64,000 nt of DNA from Pardosa pseudoannulata (lineage: Eukaryota > Arthropoda > Arachnida > Araneae > Lycosidae). The notes below the pieces were generated by a model. It did not search any database, was not told where the DNA came from, and worked only from the letters and a program-made list of their open reading frames with translations. The translations under genes and the position numbers were made by a program. Position 1 is the first letter of the stretch; each line of letters starts with the position of its first letter. Shown piece after piece: positions 52,517 through 63,300 of this stretch. The stretch is from the NCBI GenBank assembly GCA_032207245.1, contig CM063507.1, positions 92,384,592 through 92,448,591 of the forward strand, given 5' to 3'.

Positions 52517-54179
52517 CAGGGCCCAACTAAGATACTTTTGTGCCCAGGGCACAATCCAATTTTTGTGCCCTCCACAGCATGCACATTTATAGCGACAAGT
52601 TAGTATCATCATTACAGTCATATAAAAATTATAATATATAATTAGCAAACAGATTTAAGAAATTAGCATTAAAGTAATATTCAAAATCATGTGGCAACAC
52701 TAATATCCCTCCGCTCAGCATGTACGCGCAGATTTATTCTGCGCATGAGCGGCTGTCGAGAGGTATGAAAATATTCCAGAGATCAGTTGGGAAAAGAAAA
52801 TGGCATTGTTGTGTTAATAAATGTTGTGAAGTTTAAATCTCCTTGCATCCATCACTATTATAATTATTTTCACATGGAAATTAATGCCAAGCAATCCTCC
52901 ATCATTTCTAAATCATAATAGCCAATTATTGTACTAAAGGGGGTATTTTTCCCCACAATCAAAAACACCAAATTTTCATTTCACGTAATCATTATTATCT
53001 CTGTTTAGCGATGCTAAAAATTAAGAACTTTTAAAGGCTTAGAGTGACCCACTTTTTTCATTTTTACCTTGTCACACTTATAAGCTCTGTGGGGCAGAAA
53101 ATAAATATTAATAAATAGAATATAATATTTAAACTGATGTGATTTAATGGTTTGCGGCAGCCTCAATATTACCTCGTGCAATAAAATAAATGCAATTATT
53201 TTAATACTGACTTTTCCTTTTTTTCTGATCACTCGAGACATTATTCTTATTCATTCTGCCATTTTTGTATTGTAATGTTTACTCTTTTTCTCAGATGTTA
53301 AGAGATGTAAAGAAATTCCTACGAATTTTATATTTAATATTTTTAAGCTTAACGATATTTTTGTTATCTCCAATTTTTTTCCTCCTACTTCATGTCCTGT
53401 AAGACATGAACTGTTTGAAACTCATGTCTACGCATTTTATATTAGAATATCCTAGATAAGCGAGAATTTATCTTTTTCTGCAATATGTTTTTCTGTAAGC
53501 GAGTTCTTTTCTATAGTGTAATAATATTTGTTTTTCATATTTTTTAGTAATTCTTTAAAATGAAACCGCCAAATTTTGCCAACCAATCTAACCGCGTGGC
53601 GTTAATACTGCCTCAGTTTTATAAAAGACGCCGATGTGGTTTGTGAATATAAACTCAATTGTGAAACATTTGAATTAAAAATTTTTTATGAGTGGTTCCT
53701 CTTAATTCTGAACGTGATTGCTAATCTGTCTTAAAATATGAGATACCCATTTTAAAAAGAGCACCATTTGTTGAATTAATTATCAGGTAAAAATAACAGT
53801 AAAATTAGTAAATAGAAAAAAAATTGAGTTCATGACAACACATTACCTCGTACAATAATTTATTAAAACTTAACGATGGTAGCGTAAGTTTGCAATTTTT
53901 CCCTACTTAATATGTGTTTCAAGCACTCGATTAAATTTTCGTATCCCCTAAAATTTTCGTGCCGTATGTGCCCGTGCGATAATCCTTGGTTTTAAATGTA
54001 TTTTCTATTAAATTCAGGCATCTTTCATTTTTAACTTTTCATCAAAATTGGTTTTTTCAAAATTGTGTTGTTCTATTGGGTTTTTCGTCATGTTTGGCGC
54101 AGTTTGTTCCAAGAGGAATCAGCGCCACTAAATTTCAACCAACCAACCAACCAACCAACTGTGCGATAATCAGGCCCTG
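52517..54179. mobile_element. Non-autonomous hAT element
   Basis: Ends CAGGGCC...GGCCCTG. 8-bp duplication gtgccacg (52509-52516) / gtgccaca (54180-54187), one mismatch. Subterminal gtgcccagggcacaat on the left and cgtgccgtatgtgcccgtgc on the right suggest transposase-binding repeats. No transposase frame is present. A LINE end interrupts the right terminus. Confidence 0.75.
53985..54160 (+). mobile_element. 5'-truncated LINE, 176 bp, diverged subfamily
   Basis: Perfect target duplication gtgcgataatc (53974-53984 / 54161-54171). The hairpin here is GGCGCagtttgTTCCaagaGGAAtcaGCGCC, with the inner stem extended to four pairs. The 3' UTR resembles the copy at 39325-40197. Confidence 0.88.
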
Positions 54180-54239
54180 GTGCCACAAGTAGAGTTTAAT
54201 TCGTTCCGTTATGAAAATCGTAATTTAAATGACTCCTTC

Positions 54240-55130
54240 AATTCATTTTGGTAGGGAAAATTAATTTGAGATACGCATTATTAAAATTGAGATGAGTGTC
54301 GTTCATTTAAACTAATTTGAGACCTGCTTGAAATACGATTAATGTAAATTGATATGAAATACGAGCCATTAAAATTCATCTGAGATACAAATCCTTTAAA
54401 ATGATTTGAGATACGACTCATTTAAATTAAGATCAATAAAATTGATCTCAAATACAAGTAAAATAAATTAATCTCAGATACGACTAATGTGAACTAATAT
54501 GATATGCAAGTGAGTCATTTAAACTGGTTTGGCATTCGATTAATTTAAATTGATCTGTGTTATGAATTATTTATATTAATCTGAAACGCGAGTGATTAAA
54601 ACTGATTTGCGATAGGAGTCATTTAAACTGACTTGACAGACTGCCGAATGGTAGAGTACTGCTCTTCTGCTACCGGAGTTCATGGGTCCAAATCCCGCTG
54701 CTGTCATGGATGTACTATTTGTAGCCGTTCGGAATCGGTTTAAAGCAGTAGGTCCCGGTCTCATTAGCCCTCATTTAGAAAAACAGAGATCGTAGCACTC
54801 CAAACCAAACCAAACTCACTTGATATACGAGTTATTTAAATTGATTTTGGATACGATTGATATAAATTGATCTCAGATACGATTACTATAAATTGATCGG
54901 AAATACTAATAATTTAAGTTAATTTGACATACGAATAATATAAATTAATTTGAGGTACGAATATTTAAAACTGATCCGAGTCATTTCATTTAAACTGATT
55001 TGAGATAGGAATAATTTAAATTGATTAGTAATACGAGTCATTCAATTAACTTGAGATAAGAACCGTTTAAATTAATCCTAGTTAGGAATTATTTAAATTG
55101 ATTTGAGATACGAATCGTTTAAACTTTTTT
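54240..55130. repeat. Minisatellite, about 26-bp unit
   Basis: About 27-30 degenerate copies of gagatacgantcatttaaa plus ttgattt, interrupted by a SINE at 54637-54811. Unit variation is high, so the array is old. Confidence 0.85.
54637..54811 (+). mobile_element. tRNA-derived SINE with CAAA-type tail, inside the minisatellite
   Basis: Duplication aaactgacttga (54625-54636) / aaactcacttga (54812-54823), one mismatch. Body caaatcccgctgctgtcatg, aaagcagtaggtcccggtct; tail ccaaaccaaacca. The B box has drifted (gggtccaaatccc). Confidence 0.82.
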
Positions 55131-56451
55131 GCGACATGTCATATAATGAAGAAAGATGTTTTTATAAATAACAAGTATTATTTTTAATTTATTGTAATAG
55201 AATGTAGAGAAGCAGGTTTTATGTTAGGTACAGCATAATACTTAAGAATTAATTTAGTTTATTGTTTTGAGTACATAACTAAAATCAGATTAACACTTGG
55301 CATGCGGGTATACTTCACTGTCAGTTTACGCGTTCAGCGGGCGTTTTTTCGTGAATACCGCGAAATTTTAGTTATTCAGAAAAATCGCAGTCAATCAAAA
55401 ACACTTTGTTTTTATGAACGAAACTTTTTTTTTATTTTACACTTTAATATATACTGTATTATTTAACAAAAAAAAAAAAAAAAAAAATATTTTTACGAAA
55501 TCACAAATATAAACGATTTTTAAAATTAAAGTCCGATAATTTGTCATCGCCAATTTCTTCATCGCTATCTTTGTCACAACGGCTCATGTTATCAATTTTG
55601 TAATCAACAATAAAAAACCAAGCTTGAAATTGACAAAACACGACTTGTACGTCCTGGAGCTAGGAATTCGATGGAAGACGAAATAACGCAACAAAATACC
55701 GAGTCACTCGACAATCATAGCTTGTGGAAAGAAAAAATGCAAAGCGTTGCATAACAACGCAAACAAAACGCATATAATGTCACTTTTTTTATCTCCATTA
55801 TTTGTTCCTGTAGACCAGGAGCATAAATATTATTTTAATATGAGTGATTTAGTTTCTTGGTGCTATAAAAACGGAAGTGAGTCGTTTTAAAACTTCACTC
55901 GACAATCTCCATAAAACTCGACAGGACACAGTTATTGTGCTTGAAGTTAAAATGTCGAAATTCAACTGCATCAAAGATTCTCTTCAAGAACTTGCAAATA
56001 GATATATTTCCTTATCCAAAGATCCCGATATGGGAGATCAGTTCCAAAGAAGGACTATTGTCTTGAACTAGGGAAAAAAAATCACTATTGTGATGTTCTC
56101 TTACTAGAGCTAACATCTAGTAAAAATGTCCTTTTGTAAAAAAATTTTAATATCAATAGGAATTATGTTACAATACTTTGTACTTTAAGTTATGTTTCAG
56201 ATTTATGCCCAACGAGAGACAACCTAGTGATTAAAGGAAGGGTAACCTGATGCTTAGAGAAAAATAAGGCTGTAGAGGTATGGGTAATAAGATCTGTCCA
56301 AAAGGGTGAGTTTTCATCAGAAGTAAAAAACTGAAAACGATGAACCTGTCCCAAGTTACAGCAAATTAGCTGCTCTGAATTGCTTCCTAGATGATAATTG
56401 AGTGTTGAAGGCAGATTATGTTCTTCACCTTTGAGTAAACCCTTTCTCACT
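55131..56451. other. AT-rich stretch with a possible TTAA-element end
   Basis: The block TTAA|cacttggcatgcgggtata at 55290 recurs at 59725. Minus-strand 55590-55530 reads MSRCDKDSDEEIGDDKLSDF, acidic like the N-terminus of piggyBac-type transposases. The match is weak. An open frame at 55877-56071 is unrecognised. Confidence 0.35.
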
Positions 56452-56548
56452 CCCTATCTCAGTGGTCGGCAAAATGCGGCTCCGGAGCCGCATGTGGCTC
56501 TTTGGATCCTTAAGTGCGGCTCTTCCACAAATATCCACGGAAGGCACA

Positions 56549-57330
56549 CAATAACTAACCTTACTTCCATGTGAATCTCGCTAGTTTTTAGCTGGGTTCC
56601 CTCTCACGTCGGTATTAAAGGCAATGAACTTGTGGACATGACTACCAGGTCTGCAAGTGATTTTCTCAACACTGGTCTTCCTTATCCTGACTTGAAAAAT
56701 TACATCAAAGATCTTTTACACGATAAATGGCAGATCTCCTGGGATAACATTCCTTCAAATAAACTGCGGGAAATTAAAACAAAGATAATTAAATGGCCTC
56801 AACTCCCTTCTAGGAGACATGACGTAATACTCACTCGTTTACGAGTGGGTCATTGCAGACTCACCCATGCCCATCTCTTGCTGGGTGAAGCTCCTGCACA
56901 GTGTGCGTATTGCAAGACTCCTTACACAGTCGCACATATTTTAACGTCCTGTGTTTGTTCTAAATCATTGTATATAAAATTTTTTGGTAATCAATCTCCT
57001 AATCTTAATTTAATCATCGGGGAAACTCCACATCCAAACTTGTTCCCCTTTCTTCGTCAAACTGGTTTTTATACCGAAATATAATTCTTGTTTGTGTTTC
57101 AATTTTCTAATTTTCAGTTTTTAATCTTTCAATTTTCAATTCACTCAATTTTCAATTCTTGTTAATCTGTATATAACTTAATTTTTTTTCATGTTTTTAT
57201 GTTGTATGTTTTATTTCTATAGTTGCTTTAATCTGTTTTTGAGCCTGTAATTTTTTTTTCGTCTTGTTTGGCGCAGTTTGTCCCTAGAGGATTTAGCGCC
57301 ATTAAACTTCAATCAACCAACCAACCAACC
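56549..57330 (+). mobile_element. 5'-truncated LINE nested in hAT
   Basis: Target duplication ccacggaaggcacacaataa (left) / ccacggaagacacaataa (right). The 5' junction has microhomology (cacaataa) with the LINE. Intact hairpin and tail. Confidence 0.88.
56632..57084 (+). pseudogene. LINE ORF2 C-terminal fragment
   Basis: 150 codons, open: end of RNase H (ELVDMTTRSASDFLNTGLPY, catalytic Asp kept just upstream of the first Met), connector, QCAYCKTPYTVAHILTSC, and the natural end FYTEI. It is nearly identical to copies A and B, so it is a recent insertion. It cannot act alone. Confidence 0.85.
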
Positions 57331-57719
57331 ACGGAAGACACAATAATATTTTCATTTAAAAAAAGCTTAGTAAGAAAAAATTACATCTCATTTTGATAAA
57401 TTAAAATTCTTCTATAAATCGAAAGCATATATAATTTATTGTTTAAGTTAAAAGATAGATAGGTAATTTAAATTTTATATTGTTGTAATAATACGTAATA
57501 AACATAGAGTTTAATTTTATTAGTTTTCGTAAACGTAAACACAAACCATGTACAAGCTACCGGCTGAAATTGTTCGTATTTTTTTTTTCTGCGTACTCCG
57601 GTGTGATATAAAGGTACCACAAGCATGCGCGCACATACTTTTTCTAAATTTAAATTTATTATCAAGAGTAAACTGAGAAGTCATCTTATTGAGGAAAACT
57701 TAGAATCATGCCTAAAATT

Positions 57720-58330
57720 AAAAACAACAACCAACCAACCAACTGACTTACTCAAACTTTCCAAGGAGATGCAAGCACATTGTTCACATTAATAATATAA
57801 TGTCTATGAAATTTTTAAGTGTTAATTTTACTAACAGATTAAATTTTCAATTTTTTGTATAAATAGGTTCATTTTTTTTTCATTTTCTCATTTTTAACCA
57901 TTTTTAATATTTCTTGTTTTAAATATTTAATATCGTGCTTTTTTTTCATATTTATCTGTTACATATTAACAAAGTATTTTCTTTTATTTTCTTAAATAAT
58001 TGTTAAGATATAAGTGTTTTTAAATTCAATCATCGTTATTTTTTTGTTGGAATGAAAATTTTATCATCAATTCATAATTCTTTTCTTAAGTTACTAAATT
58101 ACTAACTTTTAATTTATATATATTTGGATAAGAAGTTTGTTTGTTTGTTATACATAACCACATGGTTGACTAATGAATTATTTTTTCTAAACTTTAAATT
58201 ATATTTTTTTTAATAATTCTTATACGATAAATAAACTTTTGAGATAAAATAATTCTCAGCCAAAAAACAACAACAGTCATTGACTTACTCAATATTAAAA
58301 AATTTTACACGTTTTGATCATTTGTATTTA
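57720..58330 (+). mobile_element. Degenerate Helitron-like copy nested in hAT
   Basis: Matches the 51165-51560 part in order (ttaaattcaatcatcg, taagaagtttgtttg, tacataaccacatgg, attctcagccaaaaaacaac) with many small deletions. The termini are not recognisable. Confidence 0.5.
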
Positions 58331-58829
58331 ATAAGTATGAAATTTAGTTTTATTTAGTGTAATAAAAGTTTACTAAACAAGCAGATTTGGCTCCCAATTT
58401 TTTTTAAAATTGTTGTAATGTTCATATTTGGCTCTTTGGCCAATAAGTTTGCTGACCACTGCCCTATCTTATTGCCGGCCAAATATTTACTTACCGCTGT
58501 AATTTTAAGATATTTTCACATAAAATTTCTACATGTTGATCACCAAGCGCTTTTGCATCATGTTCGTCAGAAATTCTGAACAATTAACGGTAAAAGTATT
58601 TGTCGTAAAATTGTGTAACTTGCTTCAAAAAGAATTCTATTATGCCAGATCAAATTAAAAGAAATTTGCCAATGAAGCGTGTTACTCCTAGCTATCATTT
58701 TAACTTCACTAGTGTAGATTTTTGTAGCCCCTTTCATATTAAATTCAAAAATCAAAAGAAGGATGTGATCAATTAATTTTTGTGTGCTTGCTTACAGTAG
58801 CAATACACCTAAACTTTTATACAGATTAA

Positions 58830-59393
58830 CCCCTTCCGGTAAAATGACGAGTCTAGCTCGTCATTGGTTTTTCATTCCATACCGCACAATGACGAGCTAC
58901 ACTCGGCATGCGACTAAAGTTAATGTTAAATATGATAATTAATTTAGTTTATAATTTCTAGTATACTGAATTTAGCAAGACTTTTGTTACTTGTGGAAAT
59001 ACCAGGTCACTATTACATATTGTTTATTAAATTTCTTGGTACAAGTCACTGCCAAATTGATGAGTCAGAATAAAGAAAAACCTACTAAGAAATGATGTGT
59101 GTTACAAGAATCAAATTAAAAGTGAGACTCCCTAGCGGTGTAAACATTCAGTATTCATTTGCACTTTGTTTTGAAAAGTACCACTATCTTGAAGACTATT
59201 ATCTGTATACCTTATTAATGTTTTGCTTTGATATTTTCTTAATTATACCTTTTCTGGTATTATTTAACACTATGTAAAAAGTGGATTTTAATTAGGAATA
59301 TGTAAGAATTGTAAAATGAAACAAGTTCTTTAAATAAAAAATAAATGGGTACTTCACGCACAGTTTTTCATTATTAAATCGTACCGGAAGGGG
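58830..59393 (+). mobile_element. piggyBac-like MITE (family 1, copy 3)
   Basis: Perfect TTAA at 58826-58829 and 59394-59397. CCCCTTCCGGTA / TACCGGAAGGGG. Retains the transposase tail pieces: the frame 59092-59277 shows FALCFEKYHYLEDYYLYTLL, resembling the conserved Cys-Phe...Tyr-His end of piggyBac transposases. Confidence 0.88.
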
Positions 59394-59397
59394 TTAA

Positions 59398-60769
59398 ACT
59401 TCTACAGCGTCTATTACCAGTTTAAAAGGTTTCGTTAGAAGAAGCGGAAAATGCGCTGCATTATACGCAGATAATGCTAAAAATTTGCGGGAGTAAACGT
59501 AAAAATTAAAAGATTACTCAAACCTGTAAACCCTCCAGATGAAACTTTGCCAAATTACCTTTCCGGTGACAGTGTAGCTTGTAAATTTATTCCTCCAAAA
59601 TCACCTAATTTTGTTGGACTTAGGTAAGGAGTTAAATCCTTCAAATAATCGCATGTATGTAGTTTCACAACTTGAGAATTAGTAACAGGATTTCCATATA
59701 ACTTCAATTACTCTCTTTACTCCCTTAACACTTGTCATGCGGGTACACTTCACCGCCAACTTACGCGTGCAGTGGGCGTTTTAATATCATAAATAATCAT
59801 CTAGTTTAATAAGTAGCATCGTCATTGGTACTGTGACGCCTTCAATCTTCTCAAATGAGAGGTAACGTGAAGAATGGATCACAGTCAAAGATAAAATTGG
59901 AAATTTACTTTCATTCTTGATTAACTACGGCTATTTACAAAGGAATGTTAATTCCCAAATCATGTAGAACTACAAAGGATGGTTGCCGGTAATACTTAAT
60001 CACGACGATCACAGTCGAAAGAAAAACGAGATTTGATAATATCTTACAAGTGGGGAGGCTTTTCAGGGTGCAATCAAACCCAATTTATCCCCCGTTCGGT
60101 ATCCGAGACTCTGCCGCTCCCTATATGAGCGGATTTTACGAATCTCCCGAACTAGCAAGCTGGCTCTGGTAAAAAAAAAAAAAGGGCGAAAGCTTCCACG
60201 AGGTCAACACACCTTCGAAAAAAAAAAAAATGACGAAAAGCCCTGAGTCGCAAAATTGTAGGCTTTTTATACCTGGGGGGGGGAGGGTCAGTTACGGTTC
60301 CGCCAATTTTTTTTTTTTTTTTTGGGAGGGGGGGGTCAGTTAAGATCCCAGTTACTTGAGAACTCCAGTTAAAGTTACAGTTATATTAATTAGCTGAATT
60401 CACATTCGCTGGCTGTCCACTGAATTTCCGAGCATTCATTAACGAGATCCATCAGGGACGTATTCGTGTATTCAGTCCGATTGACAAAATCCCAGACTCT
60501 GCGACGCCACGATATTGTACTCTGTACACAGGTGTACTCCGATCAGCTGTTTTGGCGCGTATTCGGACAAAGGGGAGTCTTCACAGTGCAATAACATTCG
60601 ATTGTTCTGGGACTCGGCAGTATGACCTTCCAAATTTCGAAATGGGGTGTGTTTTTGCTAAGAACAGGGATGTTTGAAAGTGGAGAAGAGTACACTCATA
60701 CCGAAAATTGTGCTTACGAGAAGTAATTCTAAAAACGGGAATTCCAAAATATTTATCTGCACTTGTAGT
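59398..60769. other. Unassigned stretch with a dispersed repeat and G/T-runs
   Basis: The block at 59725 repeats the 55290 TTAA-type end. The part 60000-60170 is copy 2 of the 49066-49245 repeat. Poly-A, poly-T and G runs (60173-60345) are present. No gene. Confidence 0.35.
60000..60170. repeat. Dispersed repeat, copy 2
   Basis: Same order of blocks as 49066-49245, with small indels. Ends close to a poly-A run. Confidence 0.7.
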
Positions 60770-61122
60770 CAGGGGCGTAACTAGGTCCTTTAGCGCCCGT
60801 GGCAAAAAAAGGGTCTGCGCCCCTACCACCATATAAAGTACGAAAATATGTAAACATGATATTTTTCTATTATATATTCAGAATAAACTTGCAAAATATT
60901 TTAATTCTTAAAACGTTCCTAGTACATTTGTTTTTGATTTTTCTTCTAATTTTACCTTTGTTAGCCTCGCCGAGCGGTTTGCGTTGTTTCTACTTCCAAT
61001 TGTAAGTCATACCCTAATCATCATGGATATGATTTCGCATGGGTCTCGTATAAGGAGCAGGTATAGAGGCTAAATAATCAGCCGTAGATCATTTCAAACT
61101 TAACAACTATTTATTTATTTAA

Positions 61123-61666
61123 CCCCTTCCGGTATGATTTAATAATGAAAAACTGTGCATGAAATAACCATTTAATTTTTATTTAAAAAAACTTGTTTCA
61201 TTTTACATATTCTTAATTAAAATCCACTTTTTACATAGTGTTAAATAATATCAGAAACAGTAAAATTGAGAAAATATCAAAGCAAAACATTGATAAGGTA
61301 TACAGATAATAGTCTTCAAGCTAGTGGTACTTTTCAAAACAAAGGAATTCTTAATTGTTTACACCGCCAAGTAATCTCACTTTTAATTGAATTCTTGTAA
61401 AACACACGGCATTTCTTAGTAGGTTTTCTTTTATTCTGACTTATTAATTTGGCAATGACTTGTACCAAGTAAACAATATGCAATAGTGACTTGTGATTTT
61501 CACGAGTGATAAAAGTGTTGCCAAATTCAGTACACTAGACATTTTAAACTAAATTAATTATCATATTTAACAGTAACTTTAATCGCATGACGAGTGTAGC
61601 TCGTCATTGTGCGGTATGGAATGAAAAACTAATGACGAGCTAGACTCGTCATTTTACCGGAAGGGG
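61123..61666 (-). mobile_element. piggyBac-like MITE (family 1, copy 4)
   Basis: Perfect TTAA at 61119-61122 and 61667-61670. CCCCTTCCGGTA / TACCGGAAGGGG. Inverted relative to the copy at 58830. The transposase-tail region is present but frameshifted. Confidence 0.87.
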
Positions 61667-62307
61667 TTAAAATAAAAGCTTTTGAAGAAATATTAAAGTG
61701 TATAAGTAAAATCATCCAGAGAGGAGATCACTCTAGACAACCTGCTCATCTCAAAGTTCACCAGGGAGTCCCCTCCCGTTTCTCCTTTTCCAAACAGGAA
61801 ACCTCTTTTTTAGGGGAGATCGACACCCTCCCCTCTTTGACCTTTGTCCTTGGAGTAGCCCAAACGTCCATTGGCGCCCAGCCGACGCTGTCACACCAAG
61901 CATAATTTCTTTTCTCTGTCGGTGCGTTGACAAAAACGGCACACTTGACACCTCTAATCGTCCGTGCGTCAAAAGGGACCATTACTGGTACAATACTGCC
62001 GTTTTCGATTGTTTAAAGGAATAAAAGTTCGTCCAATTACCAACAGAGACGGACGCAACTTTTACAACCTTATTAATACTTAACAAATATTTTTAAACAC
62101 TTTGTAGGTATCATTTAGCTAATAAACTGAATAGTTTTGTAAGGAGAATATTTTTTTTTATTTAAAAGTTGAAATGTCATAAATTGGTGAATTTATAAAT
62201 TTAAATTTAATTTTAATAACTTTAAAATTTAATACGAACACCCGGATTTGTATTAAAGCATATTAGGAGTGTTTGGCAAACAAGTTTAGTCTGTAGAAGC
62301 ATTTTAA

Positions 62308-62907
62308 CCCTCTAAGCGGTTTGCACGTACAATTCCGTCACAGACAATTTTCGACCCCAAAAAACATTCCAAAAATAGATGTATTGTACATTTCTGACAG
62401 TGCTTTCCTCCATGAAATTATGAGGTAGGAGGGTCAGGTCGATTGTTTAGGAACTGCACCCCTCTTTGACTGACATTTATTGAGGGATTCACACCTACTC
62501 TCTGAGGAACAAAGACACTGATAGCTTCTCATGGCTTTGTCAATCTCTATTTCGAAGTATTTCGTTTGCGCTAACATATATATCTCTAATTGCACCACTG
62601 AAATATCTTGGATAACTTTAGTAAAAAAATATAAATAATTCTAAAAAAATTAATTTTATTCGTACTTTTAGAATACATTATTTCTTATGTGATGATCTTC
62701 GAGACTTGAAGATCTTTATGCGTATTAAAAATTAACAATCAATAATGTCTATTTATATATATAGTTATAACCGGAAGTAAAGGGACATTAACGAGGGTGG
62801 AGCAAAGGGTGAAGTAAAATATTATAGAACACTTTGGTCACTGACACAATAAAACTTTAGCGTATTTTTTGGAGACTTTTTTCCCCCGGTGTGTTCCACT
62901 CGGAGGG
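62308..62907 (-). mobile_element. TTAA-flanked MITE (family 2, copy 2)
   Basis: Perfect TTAA at 62304-62307 and 62908-62911. CCCTCTAAGCGG / CCACTCGGAGGG. Matches 40529-41159 in inverse orientation (aggaactgcacccctctttg = complement of the phrase near 40990). Confidence 0.82.
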
Positions 62908-63300
62908 TTAAAAAATAAGGAAATTTATTAAAAAAATCATTTATAAACACATTGGATTTTATAATAAAAATAAATTATTTTTGAATTCCTTATTTCTAAT
63001 CGGGGCGATTCGTTCTCTTTCGGACCCCATTTTCTTCATGGTGCGGCGCCCCTAACACTGATGCGCCCATGGTATATGCCACATTTGCCGCGCCCTAGTT
63101 ACGGCCTTGCTCGTAGTTTGGAAAGGACGGCTTGCACACAAAAGGAATGTGGGAAAAAAGAAAACTTTAAAAATGTATGTAAAGAGAAAATTTTGAACGA
63201 TAGTAGAAAGAAAAAAAAAATTAAGTGAAGAAGAAACCGATTTCGGTTAATCGAGGCCCTACTGTAATTATAAATTTTATATTTATTTATTATTTTTAGG

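Larger units (their letters stand above)
56460..58461. mobile_element. Non-autonomous hAT element with nested LINE and Helitron relic
   Basis: TIRs CAGTGGTCGGCAAA / TTTGCTGACCACTG and a perfect 8-bp duplication ccctatct (56452-56459, 58462-58469). The subterminal blocks gcggctccggagccgcatgt and ggctctttgg are typical of hAT elements of this kind (from memory). No transposase remains. Confidence 0.88.
60770..63109. mobile_element. Non-autonomous hAT element containing two TTAA MITEs
   Basis: CAGGGGCGTAACTAGG on the left and CCTAGTTACGGCCTTG on the right. 8-bp duplication cttgtagt (60762-60769) / ctcgtagt (63110-63117), one mismatch. The terminal region also contains ttagcgcccgtggcaaa / atttgccgcgccc. 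No transposase frame. Confidence 0.8.

Noticed and set aside
54240..55130. CRISPR-like short repeats
   Set aside because: Repeats are contiguous and degenerate without spacers. A minisatellite explains them.
61751..61982. Two overlapping minus-strand open frames
   Set aside because: Short, mutually overlapping, no motif, inside a hAT interior.
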